A stretch of DNA of 56,678 nucleotides from an uncultured Collinsella sp. Lineage in GTDB: Bacteria > Actinomycetota > Coriobacteriia > Coriobacteriales > Coriobacteriaceae. A model generated the notes under the pieces. It saw only the letters and a program-made list of their open reading frames with translations, searched no databases and was not told the origin of the DNA. Shown piece by piece: positions 26,268-37,152 of this stretch; position 1 is the stretch's first letter, and the number at the start of each line of letters is the position of its first letter. The DNA lies in the NCBI GenBank assembly GCA_900541205.1, contig UQIV01000016.1, forward strand, positions 1 through 56,678, read 5' to 3'. The translations under genes were made by a program, and so were the position numbers.

Positions 26268-28352
26268 CTAGATACAGAACCCGGGGATCACACAGGTTAG
26301 CTTGTTTGGCTTTTCCGCAGGCGTTGCGTACGTAAAGACGTCGCCGTCGTGCCCCACGCGGTTCATATAGAGCGTGCCTTCGCTCTCCGATGTGTCGGGG
26401 CTCACCGTGCGCTCCCACCAGCAGGTGTCCTTGCCCTTCCACTGGCGGACCATCGTCTCGTTCGTGGAATACGGGCTCACCTTGAGCTCGCGGAAGAGCT
26501 GATACTCCTTGCCCTCGCCGTTGTAGATGTCTGCCAGGTAGTGATAGTCCTCGGTAAACGAATCGGGCGGTTGCGTACCGCACAGCTCGACCATGGCGGG
26601 CAGCCAAAGGGTTGCGGGCAACTCGCTCAGGCACGATGCGCTGTTGGCGGCGCCCACATTGTTCGAGACCTTCTTGACCCCTTTAATGAGTGCGCGCAAC
26701 TCGTTGGGCAGCAGCTTAAGGCCGTCGCCGTTGAGCCATTCCCGCAGCTCGCAATCTGCCCAGCCGGCGCTCGGCGGTTCAGCCGCAGCGTTGCGCTCGG
26801 CAATACCCGCATCGAACATAAACGTCAGTCCGGCCTTGCCCGTCCCGTCCAGAAGCTCATCGTGGCGGATGCCCACAAGCTGCGCGCCAACCTGCAGCCC
26901 GTTGGTGAGCGTGACACGCTTGGTACACGGATAGGGGATATGCCCATCGGCATCGAGCAGATGATAGCGCCTGGCAATCTCGCGTGCCTCGCTACGGGTC
27001 TCGGTGGCCTTAATCTTGAGCGAAATCTCCTGCAGCTGATCCCAAGTGTAGTCGTCAAGTGAACTGCGGATGCCGTCCAGGTAGTCGGGGATGCCAAAGC
27101 CATGGGTTGCCGCCCCGATAACGCCGAGCCCCGCAACGGCTGCGACAACGCCACCGATAATAAAGCGGCGGCGGGTCATGGCATCGTGCCGGGCCTGCTC
27201 CAGGATCTCTCGCGCGCGCTCGCCGGCGACGTCGACCTTAAGGTGTGTACCGGAGTCGATGTCGATTGCGGCGTCACTGCCCGCGCCTTCGCGGCCCTCG
27301 GATTCGGCATCGGTGAGGTATGCCGAGAGTACCTCGAGCATCTGCTGCTCGGTGGGACGATCGCACTGCTGGACTGAGAGACCCTTCATGATGATTTTGA
27401 CGAGCGCTTCATCGCCCTCGCAGCGCGGCTCGAGCGGTGCCGGCTTGGTCTTGGTCTTTACGAGATAGAACGAGCCGGTTGCAGCGGCGTCCGTCGACTC
27501 AAAGTCAAACGGTTTGCGACCGCTGTAGAGCTGGTACAGAATGCTCGAAAGCGCATAGACGTCGATTGCCGGCGAACGGCGAAGGGCCGCGATGCCTTCG
27601 ATATCCTGCGTGAGCATCTCGGGCGCGGCGTATGCGGGCGTGGCAAAGCGCCAGATGTCGGCGCGCCGGGTGATCGTGTCGTCGCCGAGAGCCATGGTCG
27701 CGGAGCCCATGTCGATGAGGCAGGGGTCAAAGGAGCAATCGGCAATCTGCTGCTCGAGCGTTCGGCTGGTGGTGCGGAACATAATATTGGCAGGCGACAG
27801 GTCGCGATGGACGACCGGATTCACGAGGCCTTGGGTCATCAAGAGCGCACGAAGCACGGCGTTTCCGACGGCGGCGACCATCTGGGTGGTCAGCCCGCCC
27901 GAGGCGTCGTGAGGAAGCAGGGGCAGCGCCTGCTTGAGTGAGGTGCCCTCGACCCACTCCATGAGGATGAGCGGGTCATCCTCGCACGATCCGTAGCCAT
28001 AGACGCGCGGAAATCCGCGCAGGTGCGAGACGGTACACAGATGACGGTACTCCTCGAACAGCGCAGCGGTGTTGGCCAGGTGCGCTGCCGATTGCTCGGC
28101 GGAGCGGTCGGGGGCTTGGCCGGAAAGGATGGCGTTGTCCTTGAGTAGCTTGACGGCAAAGACCTCGCCGCTTGTGTTGGTCGCGCGAAGCACGTGCCCG
28201 ATGTTGCCGTTGTTGCGGTGGGCCGTCTGGAGAATAAGCGTCATAAACCGACGCTTGGCGTCGTCCTCGGCACTGGGGTCGACCGCCACGGCGGTGTCGA
28301 ACGTATCGAGACGGATGAGTTTGTCGCCATAGGCGCTATCGGTAGTATCCAT
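26268..28352 (-). CDS. Membrane Ser/Thr protein kinase with DUF6273-like outer domain
   Basis: This 694-residue Hanks-type kinase has a cytoplasmic catalytic domain (about 35-350): Lys68 in VFAVKLLK, HRDLSPANI near 182, metal-binding DMGSA near 215 (a DFG variant) and YAAPEML near 241. One membrane helix follows (about 396-418, after RRRF). The outer part contains WADCELREWLNGDGLKLLPN, typical of the DUF6273 domain, which in other Firmicutes and Coriobacteriia follows signalling or surface modules. The ligand is unknown. I start at the ATG at 28352 after AAAGGAACGCC; a longer open frame lacks a ribosome binding site. An FHA protein, which would read phospho-threonine, is encoded just upstream. 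Confidence 0.88.
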   Translation of the reverse strand: MDTTDSAYGDKLIRLDTFDTAVAVDPSAEDDAKRRFMTLILQTAHRNNGNIGHVLRATNTSGEVFAVKLLKDNAILSGQAPDRSAEQSAAHLANTAALFEEYRHLCTVSHLRGFPRVYGYGSCEDDPLILMEWVEGTSLKQALPLLPHDASGGLTTQMVAAVGNAVLRALLMTQGLVNPVVHRDLSPANIMFRTTSRTLEQQIADCSFDPCLIDMGSATMALGDDTITRRADIWRFATPAYAAPEMLTQDIEGIAALRRSPAIDVYALSSILYQLYSGRKPFDFESTDAAATGSFYLVKTKTKPAPLEPRCEGDEALVKIIMKGLSVQQCDRPTEQQMLEVLSAYLTDAESEGREGAGSDAAIDIDSGTHLKVDVAGERAREILEQARHDAMTRRRFIIGGVVAAVAGLGVIGAATHGFGIPDYLDGIRSSLDDYTWDQLQEISLKIKATETRSEAREIARRYHLLDADGHIPYPCTKRVTLTNGLQVGAQLVGIRHDELLDGTGKAGLTFMFDAGIAERNAAAEPPSAGWADCELREWLNGDGLKLLPNELRALIKGVKKVSNNVGAANSASCLSELPATLWLPAMVELCGTQPPDSFTEDYHYLADIYNGEGKEYQLFRELKVSPYSTNETMVRQWKGKDTCWWERTVSPDTSESEGTLYMNRVGHDGDVFTYATPAEKPNKLTCVIPGFCI

Positions 28353-28523
28353 GGCGTTCCTTTGTCTGGCATGGGTTGCCGCACGTATACGCGAGCAGTG
28401 CGGATATCGGTAAAGTACCATGATAGCCGCACTGCCCACGTATACCGCTGAGCATTGTCGTTTACGACGCAGAAGGTAGAAGACGGAAGACGGACGGCGA
28501 CCGTCTTCCGATCGCCGTCCGTG

Positions 28524-29486
28524 CTAGTCAACAATGACAAGGAATGTCGTGTAGAGACCCAGATGGAGCCTGTCGCTGTTGGCGATTTCTACGGGGGGAT
28601 AGACTTTGCCGGGCTCGCGTTGGTCGCGCGGCGGCTCAATCACAATATCGCCGTCGCCCGCGCCCGATTCGAGCACTGTGCCGTTGGTCGATCCAAGGCC
28701 CTGGGCGTACCAGTGCTCACCCTCGAGCCAAATGCGAAGATGCTCGCGCGAGGCGTCGGCGCCTACATCGGTGATGCTGGGCGAGGTTTTGGGCAAAGAA
28801 CCAATCACGGTGCCGCGCGGATCGCGTGTGAGGGGATGGATTTGCATGTCGGCGCAGTTGTCGGCATGGGTTCTGAGCAGACCGAGGTTAGGGGCGACGG
28901 TGCGTGGCTGCCCCAGGCTGCTCATAAAGCCACGTCCTACGGTAGTTTCGGTGGTGCCAAAGTGCCCGCCTGTCTTGCTGTCGCAAAAGCGCTCGACGGT
29001 GGCCACGCCCTGAATGGGATCGGCGAGCGCCCCCGTTGCCACAAAGAGCATCAAGAAGAGCGTGCTTTTTTCGCGCACGGCATTGCCGTCAAAGTTGTCG
29101 ATGCGATTGAGGGCATTTGCATATAGGCGGCTGTCCAGCTTGTAGCTGGCGAGAGCCGACATCATTTCGTTGGCGGCCGGACCGCGATAGTGCTCGGCGA
29201 TTGCCTGATAGGCGGACTCGCCGCCGCCGAGCTTGCTGCAGATTGCCGCGGAAAGGTTGAGCGTGGTGACGGTAAAGTCGCTGTAGATGGAGGGCGCGCA
29301 CTGGTCAGGCTTGCGATGGACGATGTAACGGGTGAGATACGAGCGGTTGGAAGAGCATTTCTCGAGCAGGGTACTGCCGAGATAAGAGTTTCCATTGATG
29401 AGCATTCGGGCGATCTCGAGATGTTTAAGACCGCCGAACGAGCGAATATCGTTATAGAGGACCGAGCAAGGCGTCTCTGCTGCCAC
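28524..29486 (-). CDS. FHA-domain protein
   Basis: This 320-residue protein has a C-terminal forkhead-associated domain, which binds phospho-threonine peptides: VIGSLPKTSPSITD, the core SREHLRIWLEG and GSTNGTVLESG. The N-terminal 200 residues are helical and unrecognised (GLKHLEIARMLINGNSYLGS, SALASYKLDSRLYANALNRI). It is encoded 171 bases upstream of the kinase on the same strand, so it is a likely substrate or reader of that kinase. The start is GTG with AAAGGAGG 6 bases upstream; a TTG ten codons earlier lies before this site and is less likely. Confidence 0.85.
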   Translation of the reverse strand: MAAETPCSVLYNDIRSFGGLKHLEIARMLINGNSYLGSTLLEKCSSNRSYLTRYIVHRKPDQCAPSIYSDFTVTTLNLSAAICSKLGGGESAYQAIAEHYRGPAANEMMSALASYKLDSRLYANALNRIDNFDGNAVREKSTLFLMLFVATGALADPIQGVATVERFCDSKTGGHFGTTETTVGRGFMSSLGQPRTVAPNLGLLRTHADNCADMQIHPLTRDPRGTVIGSLPKTSPSITDVGADASREHLRIWLEGEHWYAQGLGSTNGTVLESGAGDGDIVIEPPRDQREPGKVYPPVEIANSDRLHLGLYTTFLVIVD

Positions 29487-29664
29487 GGATACCTCCTTTG
29501 ATTGCTTCCTAGCCAATATGGCGATAGGAATTAATGGCCCCCGGTGGGCGACGTATTAAATGGCTGCGCAATATATAGCGTAACCAAAGCAACATTATAG
29601 GCCACATGTTCGAAATTGCAGGAAGACCGAGAGATTTTGGTTGGACTGAACGGAAATCCCCCTC

Positions 29665-29804
29665 TGTCTTGATCTATAACAATTAGGGCCGATTTTGCTC
29701 GGCAACTGTTACAGATTGAGACGTTTGTGAACCGTGTCGACCGTTTGTCTCGATCTGTAACACGTAGAGGAAGATTTGCCCTGTAGATGTTACAGATTGA
29801 GACA
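29665..29804. repeat. Array of two 59-base hairpin repeats (copies J and K)
   Basis: The units are 29665-29723 and 29746-29804, with a 22-base spacer. Both have T-runs in the loop on this strand (GATTTTGC, AGATTTGCC), so they lie in the opposite sense to copies A-F and I. They lie between the divergent FHA and helicase genes. Confidence 0.95.
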
Positions 29805-30074
29805 ATCAGCCGGGCCCACCTCGTCCGCCTCGTCATCTGTGGTTTACGTGGGGGCATACGGAGTACGGGTATACTAACCCGCGGCGAATCTGCTCCATCG
29901 CTTAGAGCTGCTGCGTCTGGACGGCGCGTGATAGGGCTGCCAAAGCGATCGCCAGCGTGCTGAGCAACGTCCTCTCTGTGCGCACCCGTTTTTGTATGTA
30001 TTAGCGCACTACCAAGCACGCCCGCGCGGCCGCATGCCGCGCCCATTGCGCGTGCAGATAAGGAACAACAACAT
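29805..30074 (+). other. Long untranslated region before the DEAD-box helicase
   Basis: No coding sequence is apparent in these 270 bases. A possible -10 box TATACT is at 29870-29875, without a well-spaced -35 box. If used, it would give a leader of about 190 bases. Long leaders are common for cold-regulated helicase genes; whether this one regulates is not known. Confidence 0.4.
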
Positions 30075-32324
<2,250 letters not shown>

Positions 32325-32356
32325 CATACGCATCGCCCGCTAGAGCGAGGTGAACC

Positions 32357-32390
32357 AAGGGCCCGAGCAGACAACGCTCGTGGCCCTTTT
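32357..32390 (+). terminator. Terminator after the helicase gene
   Basis: AAGGGCCCGAGC pairs with GCTCGTGGCCCTT (one bulged T) around seven bases and ends in TTTT. Confidence 0.85.
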
Positions 32391-32498
32391 GTTTGCCGCA
32401 TTCGACCGTTGGTCCGCTGTGATTTGCTCAGGAATGCACCTGGAGGATGCTGAAGGCCTGTTTTCAGCCATGCGGAAATGGGTCCCATGGGGTGCGCC

Positions 32499-32752
32499 GT
32501 GCATTTTTTGGAGTATTCTGCAGTTCGAGTTGTCTGCATATGATTCGACGTCGCCAACGGTGGCCTTCTGATATCCCTGGCGAGCGTTCTGAGTCAGATT
32601 TCGCCGTTTTCCGGAGCAGGGGCGCGTCATTCTCGCCATGTCGGGACTTAGAATGATACGGCGCCCTACAGTTTTGCCCACCCGCGGCGGTGCTGGCGTG
32701 GTTACGTTGCAGAATACTCCGTTTTTTGCACGGGCCAGGATGGGGTACCTCA
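32499..32752. repeat. Long element with complementary conserved ends, copy 1
   Basis: GGAGTATTCTGCA (32510-32522) and TGCAGAATACTCC (32708-32720) are exact complements about 185 bases apart. Beside them lie GTGCATTTTT and TTTTTTGCACGG, then an extra conserved TGGGGTACC on the right. A second copy at 54997-55250 has the same ends but a different core. No gene is contained. The region after it up to 32942 holds no gene; TATACT at 32881-32886 may be a promoter part of the next gene. Confidence 0.8.
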
Positions 32753-32942
32753 GGAGAACACAGCGGTATCCCGTAAATATATACAATATGTACCGTAATT
32801 TATACAAAACGAAGAGGCAGACAGCGTAGGGTGGGTGCATTGGGGTGCTTGGTGCATCAAAACGGGGACCCTACGTGCCGTATACTCTGGCTGGATGTGA
32901 AAGCGGCTTGACGCGTTGCCAGGCGTAGGGGAGGGTGCCTCG

Positions 32943-33704
32943 ATGAGCGTATTCGAAATTGTGTTTAGTCCGACGGGTGGAACGCGGAAGGTGTCTGGCC
33001 TTGTGGCCGGGGCACTGGGCAAGAATACCGTTACCGTCGATCTGACCGATAGCGGGCTAGATTTCAGCGCTGTCTCGATGACTGAGGACGACGTGGCCGT
33101 AATCTCTGTGCCGGCGTATGCCGGTAGAATCCCGGCTGTGGTGGCTGACCGGTTGGGCATGGTGCGAGGCAACGGGGCTCGGGCAGTTTTGGTTTGTGTA
33201 TACGGAAACCGCGCGTTTGAGGACACGCTCGTAGAGCTGGAGGACGTTGCGAAGCGCGCCGGATTTAGGGTGGTTGCAGCGGTTTCTGCTATTGCTGAGC
33301 ATTCCGTTGCTCGTCAGTTTGCTGCTGGGCGACCGGATGCGCAGGATGCGGCGCAGCTCGCAGAGTTTGCGCAGCAAATTCAGCAAAAGCTGTTGGCTGA
33401 GGATGCGTCCGAGCCCTCTATCCCCGGCAATCGTCCTTATAAACAAGCTGGGGGTCACCGCATGGCACCCGAGGCGACAGAGGATTGCGTCTCCTGCGGT
33501 GCATGCGCCGCGGCGTGCCCCGTTTGTGCTATCGACAAGGGTGACCCCAAACGAGCAGCTGGCGAGGCGTGCATCTCCTGCATGCGCTGCATTGCCGTAT
33601 GTCCGCGAGGCGCTCGTAAGCTTGATCCCAACAAGCTATCCGCTGTTTCCCAGATGCTGAGCAAGGTTTGCGTCGTGCGGAAGGAATGCGAGCTCTTTAT
33701 CTAG
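32943..33704 (+). CDS. Flavodoxin-ferredoxin fusion protein (EFR1 type)
   Basis: This 253-residue protein combines a flavodoxin-like domain (about 1-150; FSPTGGTRKVSGLV as the FMN phosphate loop, CVYGNRAFEDTL) with two 4Fe-4S clusters near the end (CVSCGACAAACPVCAI and CISCMRCIAVCPRGA). Such EFR1-family ferredoxins carry electrons in strict anaerobes; the partner is not evident here. The ATG at 32943 has GGGGAGGG upstream. Confidence 0.88.
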   Translation: MSVFEIVFSPTGGTRKVSGLVAGALGKNTVTVDLTDSGLDFSAVSMTEDDVAVISVPAYAGRIPAVVADRLGMVRGNGARAVLVCVYGNRAFEDTLVELEDVAKRAGFRVVAAVSAIAEHSVARQFAAGRPDAQDAAQLAEFAQQIQQKLLAEDASEPSIPGNRPYKQAGGHRMAPEATEDCVSCGACAAACPVCAIDKGDPKRAAGEACISCMRCIAVCPRGARKLDPNKLSAVSQMLSKVCVVRKECELFI

Positions 33705-33716
33705 CGCATACGAAAT

Positions 33717-33781
33717 TGGTGCAATGGGACCAGGTTAATCTGCACCAACCTGGTGTAAACAAACCTGTCCCCAATGCACCA
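33717..33781. repeat. Inverted repeat of the TTAATCTGCACCA family, copy 2
   Basis: TGGTGCAATGGGACCAGGTT and AACCTGTCCCCAATGCACCA form imperfect arms around AATCTGCACCAACCTGGTG. It shares its middle and one arm with the copy at 22840. It starts 13 bases after the stop of the flavodoxin-ferredoxin gene. The following bases up to 33930 show only short repeats of GTCCC with AGTGCCG. Confidence 0.75.
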
Positions 33782-33934
33782 GAGTGAGGAGTGTCCCCGA
33801 GTGCCGGCAGAAAAGGAACGTCCCTAAGTGCCGCTTAAATACCGTTTATCGAAGAAAAAATACCGCTCACCGGTCATAATGACTATTCTGGCTTTGTTGT
33901 TGCCTACAATAACCCCCGTAAAAGAAATGCGGAA

Positions 33935-34018
33935 GGTTACCGAGTCCCCTCGGACGTGGGCCTAACCAAAGTCTTTGATCGCGAGCGCCTCAATGGGCGC
34001 ATTCGATTGATTTTGGTT
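33935..34018 (+). promoter_or_regulatory. Candidate antiterminator RNA and competing hairpin before the EIIA gene
   Basis: GGTTA (33935-33939) pairs with TAACC (33963-33967), enclosing a second stem CCGAG/CTCGG (33940-33953) and a one-sided internal loop, the general shape of a BglG-type antiterminator target. The bases AACCAAA (33964-33970) can instead pair with TTTGGTT (34012-34018), closing a long hairpin that contains GCGCC/GGGCGC. The two folds exclude each other. An antiterminator protein is encoded two genes on. No strong T-run follows the second hairpin. Confidence 0.5.
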
Positions 34019-34047
34019 GGGCTATATTTATGAAGGGACATGCCACC

Positions 34048-34560
34048 ATGGGTTTCTTTTCTCGCCTGATGGGCGGTTCGGATAAGCAGACGACTGCGGC
34101 TTCCGAGTTCGAAATCCTCGCTCCCGTTTCCGGCGAGCTTGTTCATCTAGAAAATACCAATGACCCCGCTTTTAGCAGCCGTGCGGTGGGCGATGGCGTT
34201 GCCGTGGTTCCCCAAGAGGGAACGGTGTGCGCTCCTGTTTCCGGCACCGTCGCGGCGCTGTTTCCGACTGAGCACGCGCTGGGCATCATGTCCGACGACA
34301 GCTCTGCTCAGGTGATGCTGCATATCGGAATCGACACTGTTAAGCTTGAGGGCAAGGGCTTCCATGCGCTTGTTGCCCAGGGTGACCATGTCGACGCGGG
34401 CCAGCCCCTTGTCGAGGTCGATTTCGACGTGGTTCGCGCTGCCGGCTTCGATCCCACGGTCTTCGTTATCGTGTGCGAGCGTTCGGAGAACTCGACTCTT
34501 CGTGAGCATGCTTCCGGCCCTGTTGCTGTTAAAGAGCCTGTCGTCTGGCTTTCCGAGTAA
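34048..34560 (+). CDS. PTS glucose-type EIIA component
   Basis: This 170-residue phosphocarrier takes phosphate from HPr and gives it to an EIIB domain. It has the EIIA-Glc features ILAPVSGELVHLE, VPQEGTVCAPVSGTV and the active His in VMLHIGIDTVKLEGKGF. It starts at the ATG at 34048 (AAGGGA upstream); an ATG six codons earlier has no ribosome binding site. As no EIIA domain is found in the two EIIBC proteins of this window, it may serve both. The antiterminator gene follows after 6 bases. Confidence 0.92.
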   Translation: MGFFSRLMGGSDKQTTAASEFEILAPVSGELVHLENTNDPAFSSRAVGDGVAVVPQEGTVCAPVSGTVAALFPTEHALGIMSDDSSAQVMLHIGIDTVKLEGKGFHALVAQGDHVDAGQPLVEVDFDVVRAAGFDPTVFVIVCERSENSTLREHASGPVAVKEPVVWLSE

Positions 34561-34566
34561 ATTCTT

Positions 34567-35433
34567 GTGGTGGGTACCGTGGTTATCAAGCGAGTTTTTA
34601 ACAACAACGTCGCAATGGTCACTTCGGACGATGGCTCCGAGCTCATCGTCATCGGTCGAGGCCTCTGCTTTGGCCGTCATGCCGGCGATGCCATCGACGA
34701 GGCGTCAGTCGAAAAGACCTACGCGTTGCAGGAGGGAACTTCTCAGGATTCGCATACGATTGACCGCTTGGCACATCTTTTGGAGTCCATCCCCACCGTC
34801 AACCTCGTGATTTCCGAGGACATCGTTCAGATGCTTCGTCGAGAGCTCAATGTCGATATCAATGACAAGATTCTTATCGCTCTCGCAGACCATATCAGCC
34901 TCGCCCTCGATCGCGAGCGCAAAGGCGTTTCCTGCGAGAATCCGCTGCTGCTCGAGATCCAGCAGTTCTATCGCAAGGAGTACGCGCTTGCGGGCCGTGC
35001 CCTTCAGATTATCAAGGACTATTTGGGCATCCAGATGAGCGAAGAAGAGCAGGGTTTTATTACGCTGCATATCGTCAACGCCACCATGCCGCAACGCTCC
35101 GACCGTCTAATCATCTCGGTCCAGCTTGTTCGCGACGTGCTCGCGATTGTTTCCGAGCGCTATGCCACGACCCTCGATGACACCTCGCTGCCTTACGAAC
35201 GCTTCGTTCGTCACCTGCAGTTTTTCGCTCAGCGAGCACTCGATCCTACGGCCGGGCAAATCAGTGGCGACGCGCTGTTCCGAATCGACGAAACGGCGTA
35301 TCCGTGCGCATTCTCGTGCGCGGATGCCATAGCCGCTCACTTGTCGTCTACCTATAACGTTGTCGTTACCGATGCCGAGAAGAGTTATCTCGCATATCAC
35401 ATTGTTAATCTGCTTGGAGAACCTGGTCTCTAG
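34567..35433 (+). CDS. BglG/LicT-type transcriptional antiterminator
   Basis: This 288-residue RNA-binding regulator would prevent early termination when its PTS sugar is present. The N-terminal RNA-binding domain starts VVIKRVFNNNVAMV. Two PTS regulation domains follow: the first with ADHISLALDRERKG and EGFITLHIVNA-like EQGFITLHIVNA, the second with YERFVRHLQFFAQRAL and EKSYLAYHIVNLLG. The His residues in these are phosphorylated in relatives. The GTG at 34567 is used here; a GTG at 34579 would begin exactly at the conserved domain and is possible. Its likely target lies upstream of the EIIA gene. Confidence 0.92.
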   Translation: MVGTVVIKRVFNNNVAMVTSDDGSELIVIGRGLCFGRHAGDAIDEASVEKTYALQEGTSQDSHTIDRLAHLLESIPTVNLVISEDIVQMLRRELNVDINDKILIALADHISLALDRERKGVSCENPLLLEIQQFYRKEYALAGRALQIIKDYLGIQMSEEEQGFITLHIVNATMPQRSDRLIISVQLVRDVLAIVSERYATTLDDTSLPYERFVRHLQFFAQRALDPTAGQISGDALFRIDETAYPCAFSCADAIAAHLSSTYNVVVTDAEKSYLAYHIVNLLGEPGL

Positions 35434-35532
35434 GCATAACGTGCCCACACATCGATTGATATAAGGCAGGACTTACGGTCTTGCCCAGGGCACATCTGTC
35501 TTAATTTGCGGAAAAGGAAGGGGAGTACCGCT

Positions 35533-37149
35533 ATGACCGCAAAAAAGAAGTTCAATTTCAAAGCGCCGTTGGAGGTGTTCGCGAAGTCGATCGTCCAGCC
35601 GATGATGTATCTCTCGGTTGCCGGCATCCTGCTCATCGTGGGCATCATTCTGACCAACAAGACCATCTGCGCTTTGGTCCCCGTGCTGGGCTCCGGTCCG
35701 TTCCAGCTTGTGGGCGCCGTTGTCTATCAGTCGCTGATGTTTATCATCAACAACCTCTCGATTCTGTTCTGCGTTGGCATCGCCGGCGCCATGGCAAAGA
35801 AGAACAAGGGCCATGCTTCGCTGATCGCCCTGATGTCGTTCTTCCTGTTCCTGCAGGCTAACAACATCGTGCTCAACGCCACCGGCTCTCTTGCCGATGC
35901 GAGCGGCATGCTCGGCCTTACCGGAACCGGCCAGGCCACCGTTATGGGCATTCAGGTGCTCGATACCGGCGTGTTTGGCGGCATCATCCTTGGTTGCATC
36001 ACCGGTGCCGTGTTCAACAAGTACTCGAACAAGCAGTTCCCCATTGCCCTTTCGATGTTCTCGGGCGTTCGCTTCCCGTTCCTGATCATGATCATCATCT
36101 CCTGGATCATGGGCGCTGGCTTCTGCATCGTTTGGCCTCCGGTTCAGGGTGCCATCTCCTCCGTCGCCGGCATCATTAAGGAGTCGGGCAACATCGGTCT
36201 GTTTATCTACGGCATGCTCAACAAGCTGCTCGTTCCCACCGGTCTGCACCACCTCATCTACACCCCGTTCCAGTTCTCCGATGTGGGCGGCACCCTTACG
36301 CTGGGTGATCAGGTTATCGCCGGTGCCTATCCCATCCGTGTTGCCGAGATGGCAATGACGGGCCAGCCCTTCTCCGATAGCACCTACTTCAACAGCTACA
36401 CCTTCAACAACCTGTGGCCCTACATCGGCATCGGCCTCGCCTTTATCTTCACTGCTTACAAGGGAAACAAGGACAAGACCAAGGCTGTCATTATCCCGCT
36501 GATCATCACCGCCGTGCTCTCCTGCGTGACCGAGCCCATGGACTTCCTCTTTGTCTTTGCCGCTCCCGTGCTCTTTGTCGTTCACTCGGTTCTTTCCGGC
36601 ATCTTCCTGGTCCTGCTCAAGGTTCTCTCCGTGCCCGCTTCGACTGCAGGCGGCATCATCAACATCGTGGTTTCCAACCTGGTTCTCGGTGTCGATAAGA
36701 CCAACTGGCCGGTTATGCTGGTGCTTGGAGTCGTCAACGCCGCTCTGTACTTCTTCCTCTTCACCTTCCTCATCAAGAAGCTCAACCTCCACACGCCTGG
36801 TCGCGAGGAGGAGTCCGAGCTCGCCGAGTCCGTTGCCGAGGGCGAGGCCGCCGCGTCTGTCGCGGTGAAGCAGGGCGCTGTTGCCGCGGCTCCCGCAGAG
36901 GGCGTCGATGCAGGTATTGCCGACCTGGTCGCAGGTCTTGGCGGCAAGGACAACATCGAGGAGCTCGAGAACTGCTTTACGCGTCTCCGCGTGAACGTTA
37001 AGAACCCGGACCTCATCAATGAGGACCTCATCAACCACGTGCCCAACAGCGGCATCAACCGCAACGGTAACAATATCCAGATCATCTTTGGCATGAAGGT
37101 CGCCGAGATGCGCGACAAGGTCGAAAACGCAATTGAGAAGGAGCAGTAA
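35533..37149 (+). CDS. PTS EIICB, alpha-glucoside (maltose) type
   Basis: This 538-residue permease imports and phosphorylates a sugar. The EIIC domain (about 1-420) has ten or so membrane segments and the glucose-family motif LLVPTGLHHLIYTPFQF. After an Ala/Glu linker, the EIIB domain (about 460-538) carries the phospho-Cys in LENCFTRLRVNV. There is no EIIA domain. The GH4 enzyme beginning 3 bases after the stop points to maltose or another alpha-glucoside. The ATG follows GGGGAGTACCGCT. Confidence 0.9.
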   Translation: MTAKKKFNFKAPLEVFAKSIVQPMMYLSVAGILLIVGIILTNKTICALVPVLGSGPFQLVGAVVYQSLMFIINNLSILFCVGIAGAMAKKNKGHASLIALMSFFLFLQANNIVLNATGSLADASGMLGLTGTGQATVMGIQVLDTGVFGGIILGCITGAVFNKYSNKQFPIALSMFSGVRFPFLIMIIISWIMGAGFCIVWPPVQGAISSVAGIIKESGNIGLFIYGMLNKLLVPTGLHHLIYTPFQFSDVGGTLTLGDQVIAGAYPIRVAEMAMTGQPFSDSTYFNSYTFNNLWPYIGIGLAFIFTAYKGNKDKTKAVIIPLIITAVLSCVTEPMDFLFVFAAPVLFVVHSVLSGIFLVLLKVLSVPASTAGGIINIVVSNLVLGVDKTNWPVMLVLGVVNAALYFFLFTFLIKKLNLHTPGREEESELAESVAEGEAAASVAVKQGAVAAAPAEGVDAGIADLVAGLGGKDNIEELENCFTRLRVNVKNPDLINEDLINHVPNSGINRNGNNIQIIFGMKVAEMRDKVENAIEKEQ

Positions 37150-37152
37150 ACA

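Noticed and set aside
32340..32840. Open frames in the region between helicase and flavodoxin genes
   Set aside because: They run through a terminator and the long repeat element, differ between the two element copies and have no ribosome binding sites.
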